A stretch of DNA of 62,000 nucleotides from Gnetum montanum (GCA_015680685.1 MNCI01006062.1:927118-989117); one strand, 5' to 3'; shown: positions 10,887 through 21,879, counted from the first letter of the stretch. Notes: generated by a model not told the origin, from the sequence alone. Translations and numbers: made by a program.

Positions 10887-12429
10887 CCTATTCCATTACA
10901 CCCCTCACCATTTGTAACTTTTTGTTTTTTGTTTTACACTTTGTTGTTTTACACTTTTTTGTTTTTCACCATCGTTCATACGTTTGCAAATTATTTGTAC
11001 ATTTTTTTCCTTTCCTTACTTATTTTTTGTTTCTTTGTGTTAGTTTCATTTTTTGCGAAGTTGCTAATACATCATCTTATTATGTTTAGATATTTGGCAC
11101 GGATGGTTTTCGTTGCGATGGGTTATGAACACTCATCCACCTAGTTGTCTAGTTTCTTCCCTCGCATGGTTCTTTTTGGACTTTACATCTACTTTCCACT
11201 CATAAAATTGGTAGTGAGTTCACGTCATCCACCCATTCACTCACTCCATGATTTTCCTTCTGTTGTGAACATGCAACCCCTTCACTTAACAACATTATAA
11301 TTAATGTGTAACTTGTGTAGTTCCCTGACTCAAGGATGATCTAATGGTGTGAATCAAGTGTGACTTCAAGGGGAATGCAATATTTGTTGCTCTATTCTAC
11401 CCTTTGAGGTTGTTGGTATGTCCTTACAGATTTCCTACCGCTCCACGTCCTTCTCTCCATGGAAGCTTCTGGGTAGTTTGACCTTGCATGGTGTGGTCCT
11501 CACCGAAAAATTCAAACAAAAAAAGAAATAAACATGAGGATTCAAAGCATACCCCTTAGTTGAATGCATATGAACATGCATGGGTCTTTGCATGGTGTGG
11601 TTCCCCTGAAAAAGAAAACAAAAATCACTGTGTGGGAATTCAAAGCACACCCCTTAAACCCCCTCTCCCGAGCCACCGCACTAGTTATGGGACTTCCTTG
11701 GTCCCCTCTAACTTCATTCCATTCCACTTCCTTCCTCTCATGTTTTTTGGAGTGGTGGTTCTTTGTGGGGTCATTCTTGCTGCCTTGGGGGAGGGTTGGA
11801 ACTTCGTCTATTACTGTGATGTTACTAAATGTGGTTGGTTTTGGGTCTGAACTCAAGAACGGTTCTACTGGGTTACTTAACCACATCTACACATAGGGTT
11901 TTATGTGACTGACGATCGGAATACCATTCTCTCGTCTCTCTCTCCTCACCTAGTTCTCTCCGTCACTCACCTCACTACATGTCTTATGCTGTGAAGGTTT
12001 GTCATGATATCCATGGGTTTCCCATGCTTTGGCGGGATCTCTTGGGTAGGAGTCTTACCTGGCAAACACCATTTCTTGGCCCTGGGGCCCATGGACCCTG
12101 ATGTTGAGGGCTATGCAAGGGCTACTATAGCTATGGCCTGCTATGGGGAGGACCCACCTACATCTCCTTAGTCCTGGTTGTTAAGCCTTCCATCCTTTGG
12201 ATTTTGGGGTTACCCAGTTTTCAGATCCCATCGCTCAATTTATTCCCCATAGAGTTCTTTTTGATTCCCGTTCTCCTATTTTTGTCTCTTTTTCGAGCCC
12301 AATTACCTTCCTCATGTCCTCAGCCATGTCCGAGCCTCTCACCTGCTTCAACTACCCCAATTTGGTGTTTCAAATTCATCATTTTGAGCTTTTTCAAGGT
12401 TGGTCAACACCCCTGCATATACAGGGCCC
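10887..12429 (+). other. Post-pol non-coding region of element F
   Basis: About 1.5 kb with no supported gene. It holds a T-rich stretch (10915-11060) and two copies of a unit with GCATGGTGTGGTYCCC and TTCAAAGCAYACCCCTTA (about 11480-11560 and 11585-11665). The unit is also present as a longer tandem array in E (59560-59905) and once in C (44150-44260). Short open frames between 11560 and 12580 overlap on both strands and are not conserved in the other elements. Confidence 0.55.
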
Positions 12430-12504
12430 TGTCGATGTAGTGACTACATATACGCGGTCGCATATACACGGTCCCATCGACACAGCACCTAAACCCTATA
12501 TATA
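12430..12504 (+). promoter_or_regulatory. Internal promoter-like block upstream of ORF2, element F
   Basis: GTCGATGTAG, TATACGCGGTCGC, ATATACACGGTCCC and CATCGACACAG repeat the vocabulary of this element's LTR U3, and are followed by CTATATATAC at 12496-12505. The position, about 350 bp ahead of the ORF2 start, and matching blocks in A, B, C and D suggest a second promoter. Function is inferred. Confidence 0.6.
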
Positions 12505-12655
12505 CACTCACTATGCTTTGAAACTTTTATCATTTGGAATTCAAATTGAGGGGAGTTTTGCCATTTTTTCTGCCTAACCCTTCCCAATGCACCTACATTC
12601 CATTATGTGTCCACTTCAACCGATCCTTTCCCCTTTTAAGCAACCGGAGGTATGC

Positions 12656-12667
12656 TCTTAGTCATGG
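12656..12667 (+). other. Polypurine-like block in the ORF2 leader, element F
   Basis: TTAGTCATGGGGG in the untranslated leader, unlike the coding copy at 10857. Counterparts occur in B (26460-26475) and C (43109-43122), reversed. It is the middle one of three copies per element. Confidence 0.45.
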
Positions 12668-12792
12668 GGGTGGTGCCTATGAGTAATTAATTAGTCAATT
12701 AAAAAAAATTTGGCTCTAACCCCTAAATTAACACTCCAGGAGACTTAAAAAGAATGCCTGTGCTAGCAACATAACTTAGTCTAATTGAGAAG

Positions 12793-12855
12793 GTGTATAA
12801 GGACCATCTTGGACAACTTATGCATAGTCTAATTGGTGATTATGTTTGATTGTAG
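12793..12855 (+). other. Mini-intron (63 nt) ending at the ORF2 start codon, element F
   Basis: Donor AAG|GTGTAT, branch-like GTCTAAT at 12827-12833, acceptor TTTGATTGTAG|ATG. Segments of 54-61 nt at the identical place occur in B, C, D and E. The acceptor touches the ATG of ORF2. Splicing has not been shown; conservation of both ends across diverged copies is the argument. Confidence 0.6.
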
Positions 12856-15800
12856 ATGGCACCCAAACCAAGGCACCCAAGGGGCAAAGGACAATCACAG
12901 CCAAGGAACAAGTGCCCACATATGAGAAGAGGATGAGGAGTGCAACCGCCAGAGTATGCGGAGGGCTCTCATGCAACTGGGCCCCTTCATGAAGGACTTG
13001 ACGTGGAATCTGTCCATCAGATTCCCGAAGAGGAGATTCCTGGTGAGCAATCGCAGGGGGATGAGACTCCTGGGATAGCACCACAGCTTGAGGTCACCCT
13101 GACCCAAGCCTTCCTGGATGCTATCATGCCATGCAAGGTGCAACGGATAGTCCTCCAAGAGCTAAATTTTTGACCATTCCTTGAAAATGCACTAAAAGAA
13201 GTGAAGCTTCAACTGTAGAGCTTTCCAATGTGGCCAATCATCACAATAAGTGGTGAATGGTACTTAGGGAATACCTACCTCTTTAGGACAAATCGATAAC
13301 TAGGGTCGAGAGTAAGAATCAAAGACATCTATGTCTCTTACTCTTTAGAGGTGATAGCGCAGGCTCTGGGGTTGCCTAAGATTGGGGCAGATGTGGTGGA
13401 AATCCCAAAGTAGGCTGATCCAGAGGTAAAGGCGACATGGACCAAACGGTGCTATGGGGTGGAGTGCAAGGAATTTTGCTCTCTCACCATGGTGGAAAGA
13501 GTGTACTCAAAGATTGCATCTTACCACCTGAACCCAACGGTAAAACCTAGTAAAATCACAGCCTTCTCCACCCGTGCATGTGCCACCTTGAGTGGGAAGT
13601 TCCCAATGAATCTTCCATAGCTATTATTCCTGGAGATTGAAAAAAGGTTCGCTGAGAACAAACATGGAAGATGAGCTCTCCCCTTTCCCTACCTAATTCG
13701 AAAGTTGTGCAAATGGGCAGGGATAGCACGATATTCTAATGATATAATCCGGCATGCCCCAATTGCCTCGTGGTAAGAAATGATGAAGGATAAAACTCCT
13801 ACCGCCACACAGACAGAGGAGGAGCAACAACCACCTCCACCACCTGCACAAACAACGAAGTTGGGCTCATAAACCATGGTAGAATACATTTGCGAGATCC
13901 AGGAGGTGCTCTTGAGCTAGTGAGAGCAATCTGGTAGGACAGGTGGAGGAGAAGCCCCTTCGGTCTATCGCCTTACCATGAGCCACCTGGAGCAAGTGGC
14001 TCAATCAGTTCACTTACTTGAAAGGGTAGGGCCGATATTCTTCACCACTCGAGCACAAGTGCTAACCAGAATGGATCCAAGCATCTGAGAAGTGACAATG
14101 TCAACCCAGCAGTTATTCCCTAAAATTTTAGGGAATGCTGCTACCTTCTTGGTATGCTTGGAAGATGGTGAAGGGGCGACAGTCCTGGTGATGCAGCACC
14201 AGGGACAGGAAGTTGTAGCTGAAGTGGTTGCTGACACAATTGCTACAGCTATTAATGCACCAGCAGCACCTATATCAAACATTCATGGACTACAATATGT
14301 ACAAGTGTTTGTCGAAACTTCACGTAGCAAGATTGATGCAACCCAACACAAAGAGTTGTTGGACCGACTGGTAGAATCTGGGCAACTGCTTCCGAATGTC
14401 TTTGACCTTCCGAACAACATTACTGCAACCCAGTTGGAGCTACTCTCAGCAAGGGGCAAGAGCCTCGTTTTAAAAGGACAACTTGAAGCTGCTCAAGATG
14501 CTTGTCAGCTCTTGGCAACAGAGGTAGCCCAATTACGAGCCCAACTTGCCGATCCAGCCATCCTCAACCACGAAATCACCAAGGATGAAGCTTTTCAACA
14601 GCTTCAACTTAAACTTCAGGTCGTTGAGGATGTGCGATAGATGGTGATCTTCAACAAGTTCTTAGCATATTCTCAAGCATATTGCTTAGAAAAGGACTTA
14701 GTGGAGGTTCGCCAGGAGAACGTTTGGCTAACCACGAAGGTTCATCGCCTACGTAATGTTAGTGCAGAAAATGAACATATGAAAGATTTTATCCACCAAC
14801 AGTAGGAAGAGCTAGCTAGGGTGAACGCTGACATAAAGAGGTTGGCCACTGAAAATCAAAATTTGTTAATGGAGGAGGTTCGAGCATTGCGACAGAAGTC
14901 TACAATTGAATTTCTCGCTTGGAAAAATNGGCTAACCACGAAGGTTCATCGCCTACGTAATATTAGTGCAGAAAATGAACATATGAAAGATTTTATCCAC
15001 CAATAGTAGGAAGAGCTAGCTAGGGTGAACGCTGACATAAGGAGGTTGGCCACTGAAAATCAAAATTTGTTAATGGAGGAGGTTCAAGCATTGCGACAGA
15101 AGTCTACAATTGAATTTCTCGCTTGGAAAAATGACGTCTTGAAATTTGAAAAAGTCAAAAATCATTACAGGGGACCAAGTGGGATTGCAGAAGGAAGTGA
15201 ACGAAAAGCATATTCAAGTCGTAAAGGCCAAGATGAACCAAGCACTCAAGCAGCTTCGAGAGAGAGGCAATGCATGGCAATCTATCTTTGATGGGTTAAA
15301 CGACTACAATAAAGCTAAAATTCACTTGAAAGAGCTGCAAATCGAGGAGATGACAGAATACATGAAGCTGGCCAACCTTCAATATGCAAACTTGGCTATG
15401 CTCATAGCTGGGAGACCATGATCAGAGTTAGAAAAGCAAGTGGCCACCTCATATTCCCTATACAAGGGTGATTTTTAGGCACATAAGGCAACAAAAAAAA
15501 AGCTAGCAATGGCCAGCGCAGAACTCGAGGTCCTCCACACAAGCTTTGAAGGACAACGTACAATCGCAAAGGACCTGGCCCGTAGAATGAATGACTACCA
15601 GCAGGTGCAGGCATCAGTCCGAGCATTCGACATCGAGCGCAAGCAATTCGTAGCCTAGTTTGTCAACCTAAAAGAACTCTTCTTGGCATTGCCATGTCCT
15701 TGGGAAGTTCTAATTCCAGCACACATTGGAGAAGCTACCTATATTGTGAACGATCCCATAAGTAAAGAGAAAAAGATGAGGCTCTCTTGGAGGCTTTCCG

Positions 15801-15915
15801 GCCACCTCCAGAAGTTGCAGCTGCCGCAGGGCAACCATCATCCGCACCGCCACCAACGCATGGGCCAGAGGCTAGAGAAGGTCCATCAGAACCACTGCTC
15901 CCAGGGATGGTGTGA
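12856..15915 (+). pseudogene. ORF2 of element F: PF20167-like domain plus coiled coil (broken)
   Basis: Extra 3' ORF of Athila-like elements; function unknown. Start ATGGCACCC directly follows the predicted splice acceptor. The N-terminal domain (to about 13770) has LEVTLTQAFLDAI, SGEWYLGNTYLF, VERVYSKIASYHLNPT and LPFPYLIRKLCKWAGIA, the pattern of the family called putative plant transposon protein. From about 14100 it is rich in Glu, Lys, Gln and Leu and reads as a long coiled coil (QLEAAQDACQLLATEVAQL; LATENQNLLMEEV). A Pro-rich tail ends GPSEPLLPGMV at 15915. No signal peptide or membrane segment is evident, so I do not call it an envelope gene. There are several stops and two or more frame changes, and a 203-bp duplication around a single N (14929). 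Confidence 0.75.
14726..15132 (+). repeat. 203-bp direct duplication around a single N
   Basis: 14726-14928 and 14930-15132 are near-identical (about four differences, all transitions) and are separated by one N at 14929. This looks like two overlapping contigs or haplotypes joined end to end rather than a biological repeat, although the differences leave a real duplication possible. Copy plus N is 204 bp, which keeps the frame. Confidence 0.85.
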
Positions 15916-16149
15916 TCTTCTCCAGCAATTTTGTGCATCATCCCACATAGCAGAGGCTCCAGAACCAGCAAGGTGTTCAATTTTGTCTATAAACGCCACC
16001 ATTGTAATTTGTCCTCCTCTGTAACTCGTGCACTTGGTCAAATTCATGTTGTGTCATGTGTGTGTCATGTGTGTGTTTAGTTATGTGTGTTGTAAATAAG
16101 AATCCATACCTTCCAAGTTCTAGAGTAACTCAAGAATGAGTTTTTACTC

Positions 16150-16162
16150 AGTCATGGGGGTA
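16150..16162 (+). other. 3' polypurine tract of element F
   Basis: AGTCATGGGGGTA ends at the first base of the 3' LTR. It is the normal plus-strand primer site. The equivalents in B (23217-23228) and C (39742-39753) are the same block reversed. Confidence 0.75.
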
Positions 16163-17077
16163 TGATGAAGTGTCTTTGAGTCGATGTGTCAACTAGGCTA
16201 GGTATACGGGGCCACGTATACGCGTCCGCGTCGATGTAGGCCTGTCGACGTAGCCTTCCATCCATCGACGTGGTCCCGTTTACGCAGAGCCTTTTCCGGC
16301 CTATAAATAAGAGGGCCTTCTACCCCATTTGGGTACCTTTCAGTTAGTTAGAGCGAAGCTCTTGTAGTTTGTTCCTGCAAGAGATAGAATATTTTCCAAG
16401 TGCCCGCAACAGGTGTAAGAAAAGTGATCGGCTCTTTATTCGAGCATTGATATATCTGAGCCCATTGGTGTGACGACAATAAAGACGAACTATTTAAGTA
16501 TTCCTTGCAGCATTTGGACTTAGCTATTTTATGCATTCAATAGTTTAATATATTTATGCTTTGTTAATTACCTGTTAATTACTTAAGTCTCTATTATTGT
16601 TATCTTAATCGCTATCGCTTATTCGTAGTTCGTAAAGGCCATAAGTACGACTATCTCGAACGTAAATCAAACACTTGGTAAGCCTAGTGATGCTTAACGT
16701 CTAGTAACCCAGAAGTGTTAGGAGAAGCTCAGAACGTGCTCGAAAGATGGGATCGGATATTTATGCTAGGAATAGTTAGAATATAAGCTAGGATAATTAT
16801 AGATTAGATAATAGTTTATTCCTTATTTTTCATACATTAATTAGCTACCAAAAGATATGCAAAAAGATATAAAAATCATTAGCCTTAATCTCACTTAACC
16901 ATCATAAATAGAACATCACAAGTGAGATTAGGAAGACAGTGACCGTTCTAACCCAAAGGTTTCACTGGTTAGGGTTTGGTGTATGTTAAGTGCTTACAGT
17001 CTACAGAATTCGACTGAGTTGCATGTAAACCCCTGTGATTCGTATGGTTGGGCATAGGGGTACCTAGCCGCTCATCA
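16163..17077 (+). repeat. 3' LTR of element F
   Basis: Begins TGATGAAGTGTC and ends CGCTCATCA. It aligns to the 5' LTR throughout with scattered, mostly transition-type differences. TATA box at 16301-16310 and AATAAA at 16478-16483. The U3 array has about one extra motif relative to the 5' LTR, which explains the 915 versus 898 bp. Confidence 0.93.
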
Positions 17078-17082
17078 CCCTC
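17078..17082. repeat. Target-site duplication of element F, right
   Basis: CCCTC, identical to 3661-3665. Confidence 0.9.
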
Positions 17083-17106
17083 AAATAAACATGATCTACA
17101 TATTAC

Positions 17107-19073
17107 TCAAACTACAACTTGGTGCTTCATGGGTGACATGCCCAATGGTTCATCATTTTCTACACAACTGTGTTGTGCTCTTGAGAAGAGGCAAGCTCTC
17201 CAACAACTATCATTAGATGCACTTTGTCTATTATTTCTGCCACTTCTTTCCTTTTCTTTTCTTCAATCTCAACCTTCCACTACACTTAAGGTTTGTTTGT
17301 ACTGTCAATATCAATGAAACTAGTATCGTAAAAATTTTCTCCATAAACCCATTTGTGTGGTAAGGCTTACCTATTCAGCTTGTGTGTGGGCCTCAACAAT
17401 GGTCTTTTATGTCTGCTCCTTGGCATGGGCTTTTATTTTATGAGCATCTTCATGAGCTTTTGAAAATTTCCTATCCACCTTCAACTGCTTGACTCAATCC
17501 AAGTAAATATTCTAAAAATAGAGCAAAATGCATTTACTAACCAAATAACATGTGATATTTTTGATGGTTGGTTTTGATTACAGCATACTCATTTCATTAT
17601 TTAGGCACTTATTTGGCTATTAATAGAAGTGCATGGTAAAAAAGGCCTCAAATAACCCATGTAAGGCTAAGATCATGATGATGATGGTGGTACTCATTTA
17701 GTCATTTATGTTGTTGATTTAAATTCTCGAGAGTAGAACTAATTACTCCTGAATACGTGAAGGCTCCACTTGTTCAAATGCAAGTTTATTAGGATTTAAA
17801 TAGGCTGTGGTCTAAATGTCAAATTAAACATGAAAAATTTGCATGCGAGAGACCCGAGAGGTCTACTAAATCATTTTTTAGCAAAAGAACTCATACCTGG
17901 GAATTCTGCAACAGTAGCTCAGCCCTGACCTCTTCTCTCTTTTTAGCTTCAATAGCTTTAGCTTCCTCGCGCATCCGCTGCCTCTCTGCTTTAGCCTGGA
18001 GTTACAGAAAAGGGAATAAAATTGTGTGTTCAAGTCATTGGTGATTAACAGTATCAGGGTGCAAACGTTTTCAAATGCAAAGGAAATAGGTCTCTGAATA
18101 GCAATTAAGCACTATATTAATACACAATTTTCTCTTGTGATTATCCGAATATGAATTAGGAGAAATATTAAGACGATTTCTGAAAATTCTTAGAAAGAAT
18201 GGCTGTTTTAAACACTGTTTCTGGGAAAATAAAGTAGGCCTGACCCTATTAAATGAAAATATGAAAAAGAACAAAGAACCTGATGGGGGAAAAGCCTCAG
18301 CCTTGAATTATTTTCAGAGCAAACAAAGTTAATGCAGAAAAAAGACAGTGGGAGCAACAAATCAAACTGACAAACCTATTTAATGCAGATTATGGAATGA
18401 ATGAGTTTCAGTTTCATCCATCCTTCTACAGAGAAATGCAGAAATAAAAAGTATTGAGTCTTTTTGGTTTCTTCTAAATTTCAAAATATATTATCATGCT
18501 AAAAAGAATAAGAAGAAGAGAGAGGGTGTGGTCAAAACACCAACCATCAAAATAACAAAAGCAGAAGAAACTGATCAAAGCCTCATACAGATGCCCAAAT
18601 AAAGAATTCCTAGATCTAAAACTGACGTTAAACATTCACGTTCTGAATTTCAGAGAAGTAACAAATAAAGCTCACAGATACACTCAAATTTCTCAGTGAG
18701 AAATCAACAAAAACAGCAGCAGCCATGAAGACTTACCTGAAGCCTTTGAGCTCTAGCCTGCAGTTTTCTTATCTGGGATTCCAGGTAGGCATGAGCTTCA
18801 GCCTTAACACGGCTTCTGTGGGCCTCAAGCCAAAGCCTACGCTTTGGGATTGAGAACTGTAAGTGGGGGAGAATATGAAATTGGAGAAGGAGGCCCAACA
18901 AATTTCTCCACAGAAAGATGCTTGGCCTGAGCAGCAACCAAGACATGAGAAGGCGGAGAAAACACCACAGAAGAGAAACAAGACCCAGAACCATTATTCT
19001 GCTGTGAATGATGAGACTGAGACTGCAACTGTGACTGAGTAGGAGCCTGCATTTTGATGGAATCCTTAACCAA
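17107..19073 (-). pseudogene. Unidentified plant gene with introns, probably broken
   Basis: Candidate multi-exon gene; I do not recognise the family. The first exon (19073 to 18737) starts MVKDSIKMQAPTQSQLQSQ, is Ser/Pro/Gln-rich, and changes frame near 18840-18870, where a frameshift or a further intron lies. It ends with a charged helix (KAEAHAYLESQIRKLQARAQ). Its donor is CAG|GTAAGT at 18737/18736. The second exon, 17995-17897, is 99 bp in phase 0 between good splice sites (CCAG| and CAG|GTATGAG) and encodes AKAERQRMREEAKAIEAKK. A third segment (about 17503-17372) continues the helix but has TAA and TAG stops. A last segment may end at a stop at 17107-17109. Helical Ala/Glu/Lys content recalls remorin-like tails only loosely. 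Element F lies about 25 bp beyond the possible stop. Confidence 0.45.
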
Positions 19074-19264
19074 CTTTGATTCCCAATACCTATCATTCTG
19101 CTGCTGTTCTCATTCCTTCTTGACAACAAAACAAAACAAGGACGGCTACATAATGTTTTTGGGTCTGTTGTTGTTTTCGTATACCAGAGCAGAATACCAG
19201 CAGTCGCTTGGCAGATGATTCATCTTCATCTTGTCACGTCCAAGTGTCCAACTCTTCTCTTCTC

Positions 19265-19388
19265 TTGGTATTCCCTGCAACAATCTCTTCTACTGTCACA
19301 CGGTTTTCCACATCCAAATTAGTTTTAATTCATTCGCCTTCTTTTTGGCATTTCCTGCAACAATCTCTGCTACCGTCACACAGTTTTG
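19265..19388 (+). repeat. Imperfect 44-bp direct repeat, 80 bp apart
   Basis: TTGGTATTCCCTGCAACAAT and TTGGCATTTCCTGCAACAAT head two matching segments (19265-19308 and 19345-19388), each ending GTCACACRGTTTT. They lie just upstream of the candidate minus-strand gene. No element is recognised. Confidence 0.6.
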
Positions 19389-19754
19389 AAAAGCTGCAAC
19401 AGACTATCATCACTTGGATTTAAGTACCCTGTTTCCTTTTGTACTTGGTATGCCTGCAAGTTTCAAAATTTTCCAGATTCAAGACCTGCTACGGTTGTTG
19501 AATATGCCATCAGTGGCCAGTGTTATTTGCAATTTTGTAAGACTGGTCACTGGCAAGCACTGGACTGTTGCCAAATGATGATTCCCCAACACTGCAGGGA
19601 CATTGGTGGGTTACCAGAAACGTCAAGTTTCACCGGGACGATTCCAGAGACCATCCTTGGGATAGAGTCAGCCAAGGTTGGAGTAGATCCGTTGTTCTCA
19701 GAGATTGAAAAATGGTATGTTGTCGGACCCACGAATGATAATTTTTTTTCATAA

Positions 19755-21879
19755 ATCTGATTTTTAAAAACTAGAATAATTCTGTGTAAGAATCAGATTA
19801 AAATCATCAATATTGGTAAAATAAAGCAGTTAAAGCAGTTATATTCACTCATGTTGACAGCGACATTTTCTAATTTCTTTTCATCTATGTGCTTACGCAT
19901 AAAATATAGAAATTTTAGTTTTTGGTTGGCATGAGAATTAGTGATAAATAATATATTAAACTTCAAAAATTAATAAAAATATAATATTCATTAGATTAAA
20001 TCTCTAATCCAATTTTCAATTGGTTTCAATGTTGCCTTGCAATTTTTTGCAAATCTTTGCAATCACAAATTTCACAAACTATGGTACATGCATATAGGGT
20101 GTTGAACCTAAAAAAATATTAATAATAAGCAAAGAAAATTCATAGTACATCACAAAGTAGAGATCATAAAAAAATAAGGAAAGAAAAAACTCTTGCTTAG
20201 GATGGTCCACTCAAGTATACAACCTTGCAATTGAAACCTTGAAAAAACAAGTGAAGACAATTAATTGTTTGTAGGAAGTTCCTAATCTTGACAAAATTTA
20301 CATGACTTTTCAACATTCAAGCTTAGTTTAAAATAACAAAAAGATTCAACATAGAGAGATGTGGTTTAATACCAATATTTGTTTCAAAGCAAGAAAGTAT
20401 TACCACTAGTAGAAGATATTCACCTCATTGCTTGTTATTGATCTTATGTCAAAAATATATATTCTCAAATATAACATTCTTGTTGACACTAATTTTAATC
20501 TTTGAGTTAATAATACTTTTATCAAATAATCTTTTTGGGCCGCTTAATGCTTTGTTTAATACTAGCAAAAATATACATAGGAGCTTCTATCTTCTCTAGA
20601 TTCTATATAGCTATTTGTTCATTCTTATCATTGACATTAACTTGATATTTAATATCTTAAACTTCATATTTTTTTTTCTTTTTTTTTTTCTATCTTCAAC
20701 TTCAATATATTTTTTCTTTTCTTTAGAATCTTTTTTCTTGAGTAGACAAGAACTAGCATTAAGAAAATGTCCTCCACGATAGGAAAATTATAATATGTAA
20801 TTAGTTAAATATAAGTCTTTCCTAATGCTTGTAATAGTAATTCTTTTTTATAATTGAGGAAGTTGATTTCAACACAAAAATGTCTACAAAAATCAAAATT
20901 TGTAGAAATAAACTCCATATGCTTAATGTGATCGATAAAACTAATAATTTCCTACTCAACTTGCTTAAAAATCAATATTTTATAACTCGACAAAATATGA
21001 AACTTTAGCATATTTTTTTAAATTGGACATTAAAATTTGGAGCTCACTTATGAATGATCAACATTACATGCTTATGTATAAAAAATCATATATCTAGGGC
21101 ATGTTGCATCGTTGAAGCATTACCTAACTCAACAATCTGAAAAAAAAAAAGAGAGAAAATAATACTTGATACAAAGGAGTTGGATGTCATGTTTTTTCTA
21201 ATCACATTATTTAATTGCAAAATGAAACTTTGATTATGAGGTAGGTAACCCAAAATTTGAATAAACACATATTATGATGAAAAATTAGCAACCAATGACT
21301 TATACATATTATCAACAAGAACAAAATCAGGTATTTTGGTTGCATCAATATCACTAAAATAAGGCATCATAACTTTTTTTTCTTACCAACTTATAAATAT
21401 GCATTTTGAGAATTAACAAAATTTTCTGCATTAATAGAAGAACCAAAAATTTTAATATTGCTTGAAGAAATAAATCCCCCATAGGAGAATGCTAAAGAAA
21501 TTAGATCTACTAGAAAAAAAGCAAAGAGAAAAAAAATCATATCCTTGAAAAATTAGATTTAGATCCCAAGAATATCCATTAAGGACTTGCCATGATCAAT
21601 TATGGTTATGATTTTTTGAGTCCCATCCTTCCCTTTATTTTTTTTTTCTACACTTAGTGAATGCCCTAAGCTCAACCTACATTTTTCAACTTGAACAACA
21701 AACACCTTCCTATCATTGTAGCCCTATGATGCATTTGAAAAATATACTTAGAATTTTTTACAAAGGCTTCAACATGCATGATGCTAAATAACAATTATAA
21801 GTTCCTAAAAATGATTGTAGCCTCTTCTCATCTAGATGAGTCTATGGTTTGTAGAAGCATATAACTATCAAGTTAGAAT
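19755..21879. other. AT-rich sequence, nothing recognised
   Basis: About 2.1 kb without a convincing gene. It includes T-runs near 20660-20690 and many short A/T tracts. It lies immediately outside the left end of element D. Confidence 0.5.

Larger units (their letters stand above)
3666..17077 (+). mobile_element. Element F, complete Athila-like Ty3/gypsy retrotransposon
   Basis: A 13.4 kb element with two LTRs of 898 and 915 bp that begin TGATGAAG and end CTCATCA, flanked by perfect CCCTC duplications. In order: 5' LTR, tRNA-Asp primer site, gag, protease, reverse transcriptase/RNase H, integrase, about 1.5 kb of non-coding sequence, internal promoter-like block, short intron-like segment, ORF2, polypurine tract, 3' LTR. 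The tRNA-Asp primer, the protease and gag zinc-knuckle types, and an extra 3' ORF point to the Athila/Tat side of Ty3/gypsy. All genes carry stops and some frameshifts, so the copy is dead. Its closest relative in the window is element C. Confidence 0.93.

Noticed and set aside
11542-11896. Overlapping open frames on both strands after F pol
   Set aside because: They read through the tandem GCATGGTGTGG repeat unit and are not kept in C or E; composition is not protein-like.
14010-14282. Antisense frame of 90 codons in F ORF2
   Set aside because: Shadow of the ORF2 coding strand; no family match.
12856-15915. ORF2 as a retroviral-type envelope gene
   Set aside because: Position fits, but I see no signal peptide, membrane helix or cleavage site; the C-terminal part is coiled coil.
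17048-17317. 89-codon plus-strand frame spanning the end of F
   Set aside because: Starts inside the LTR and continues into flanking DNA; the opposite strand gives the better coding reading.
19386-19754. 122-codon plus-strand frame
   Set aside because: No domain recognised, overlaps a repeat and lies in the presumed promoter region of the minus-strand gene; support too weak to call a gene.
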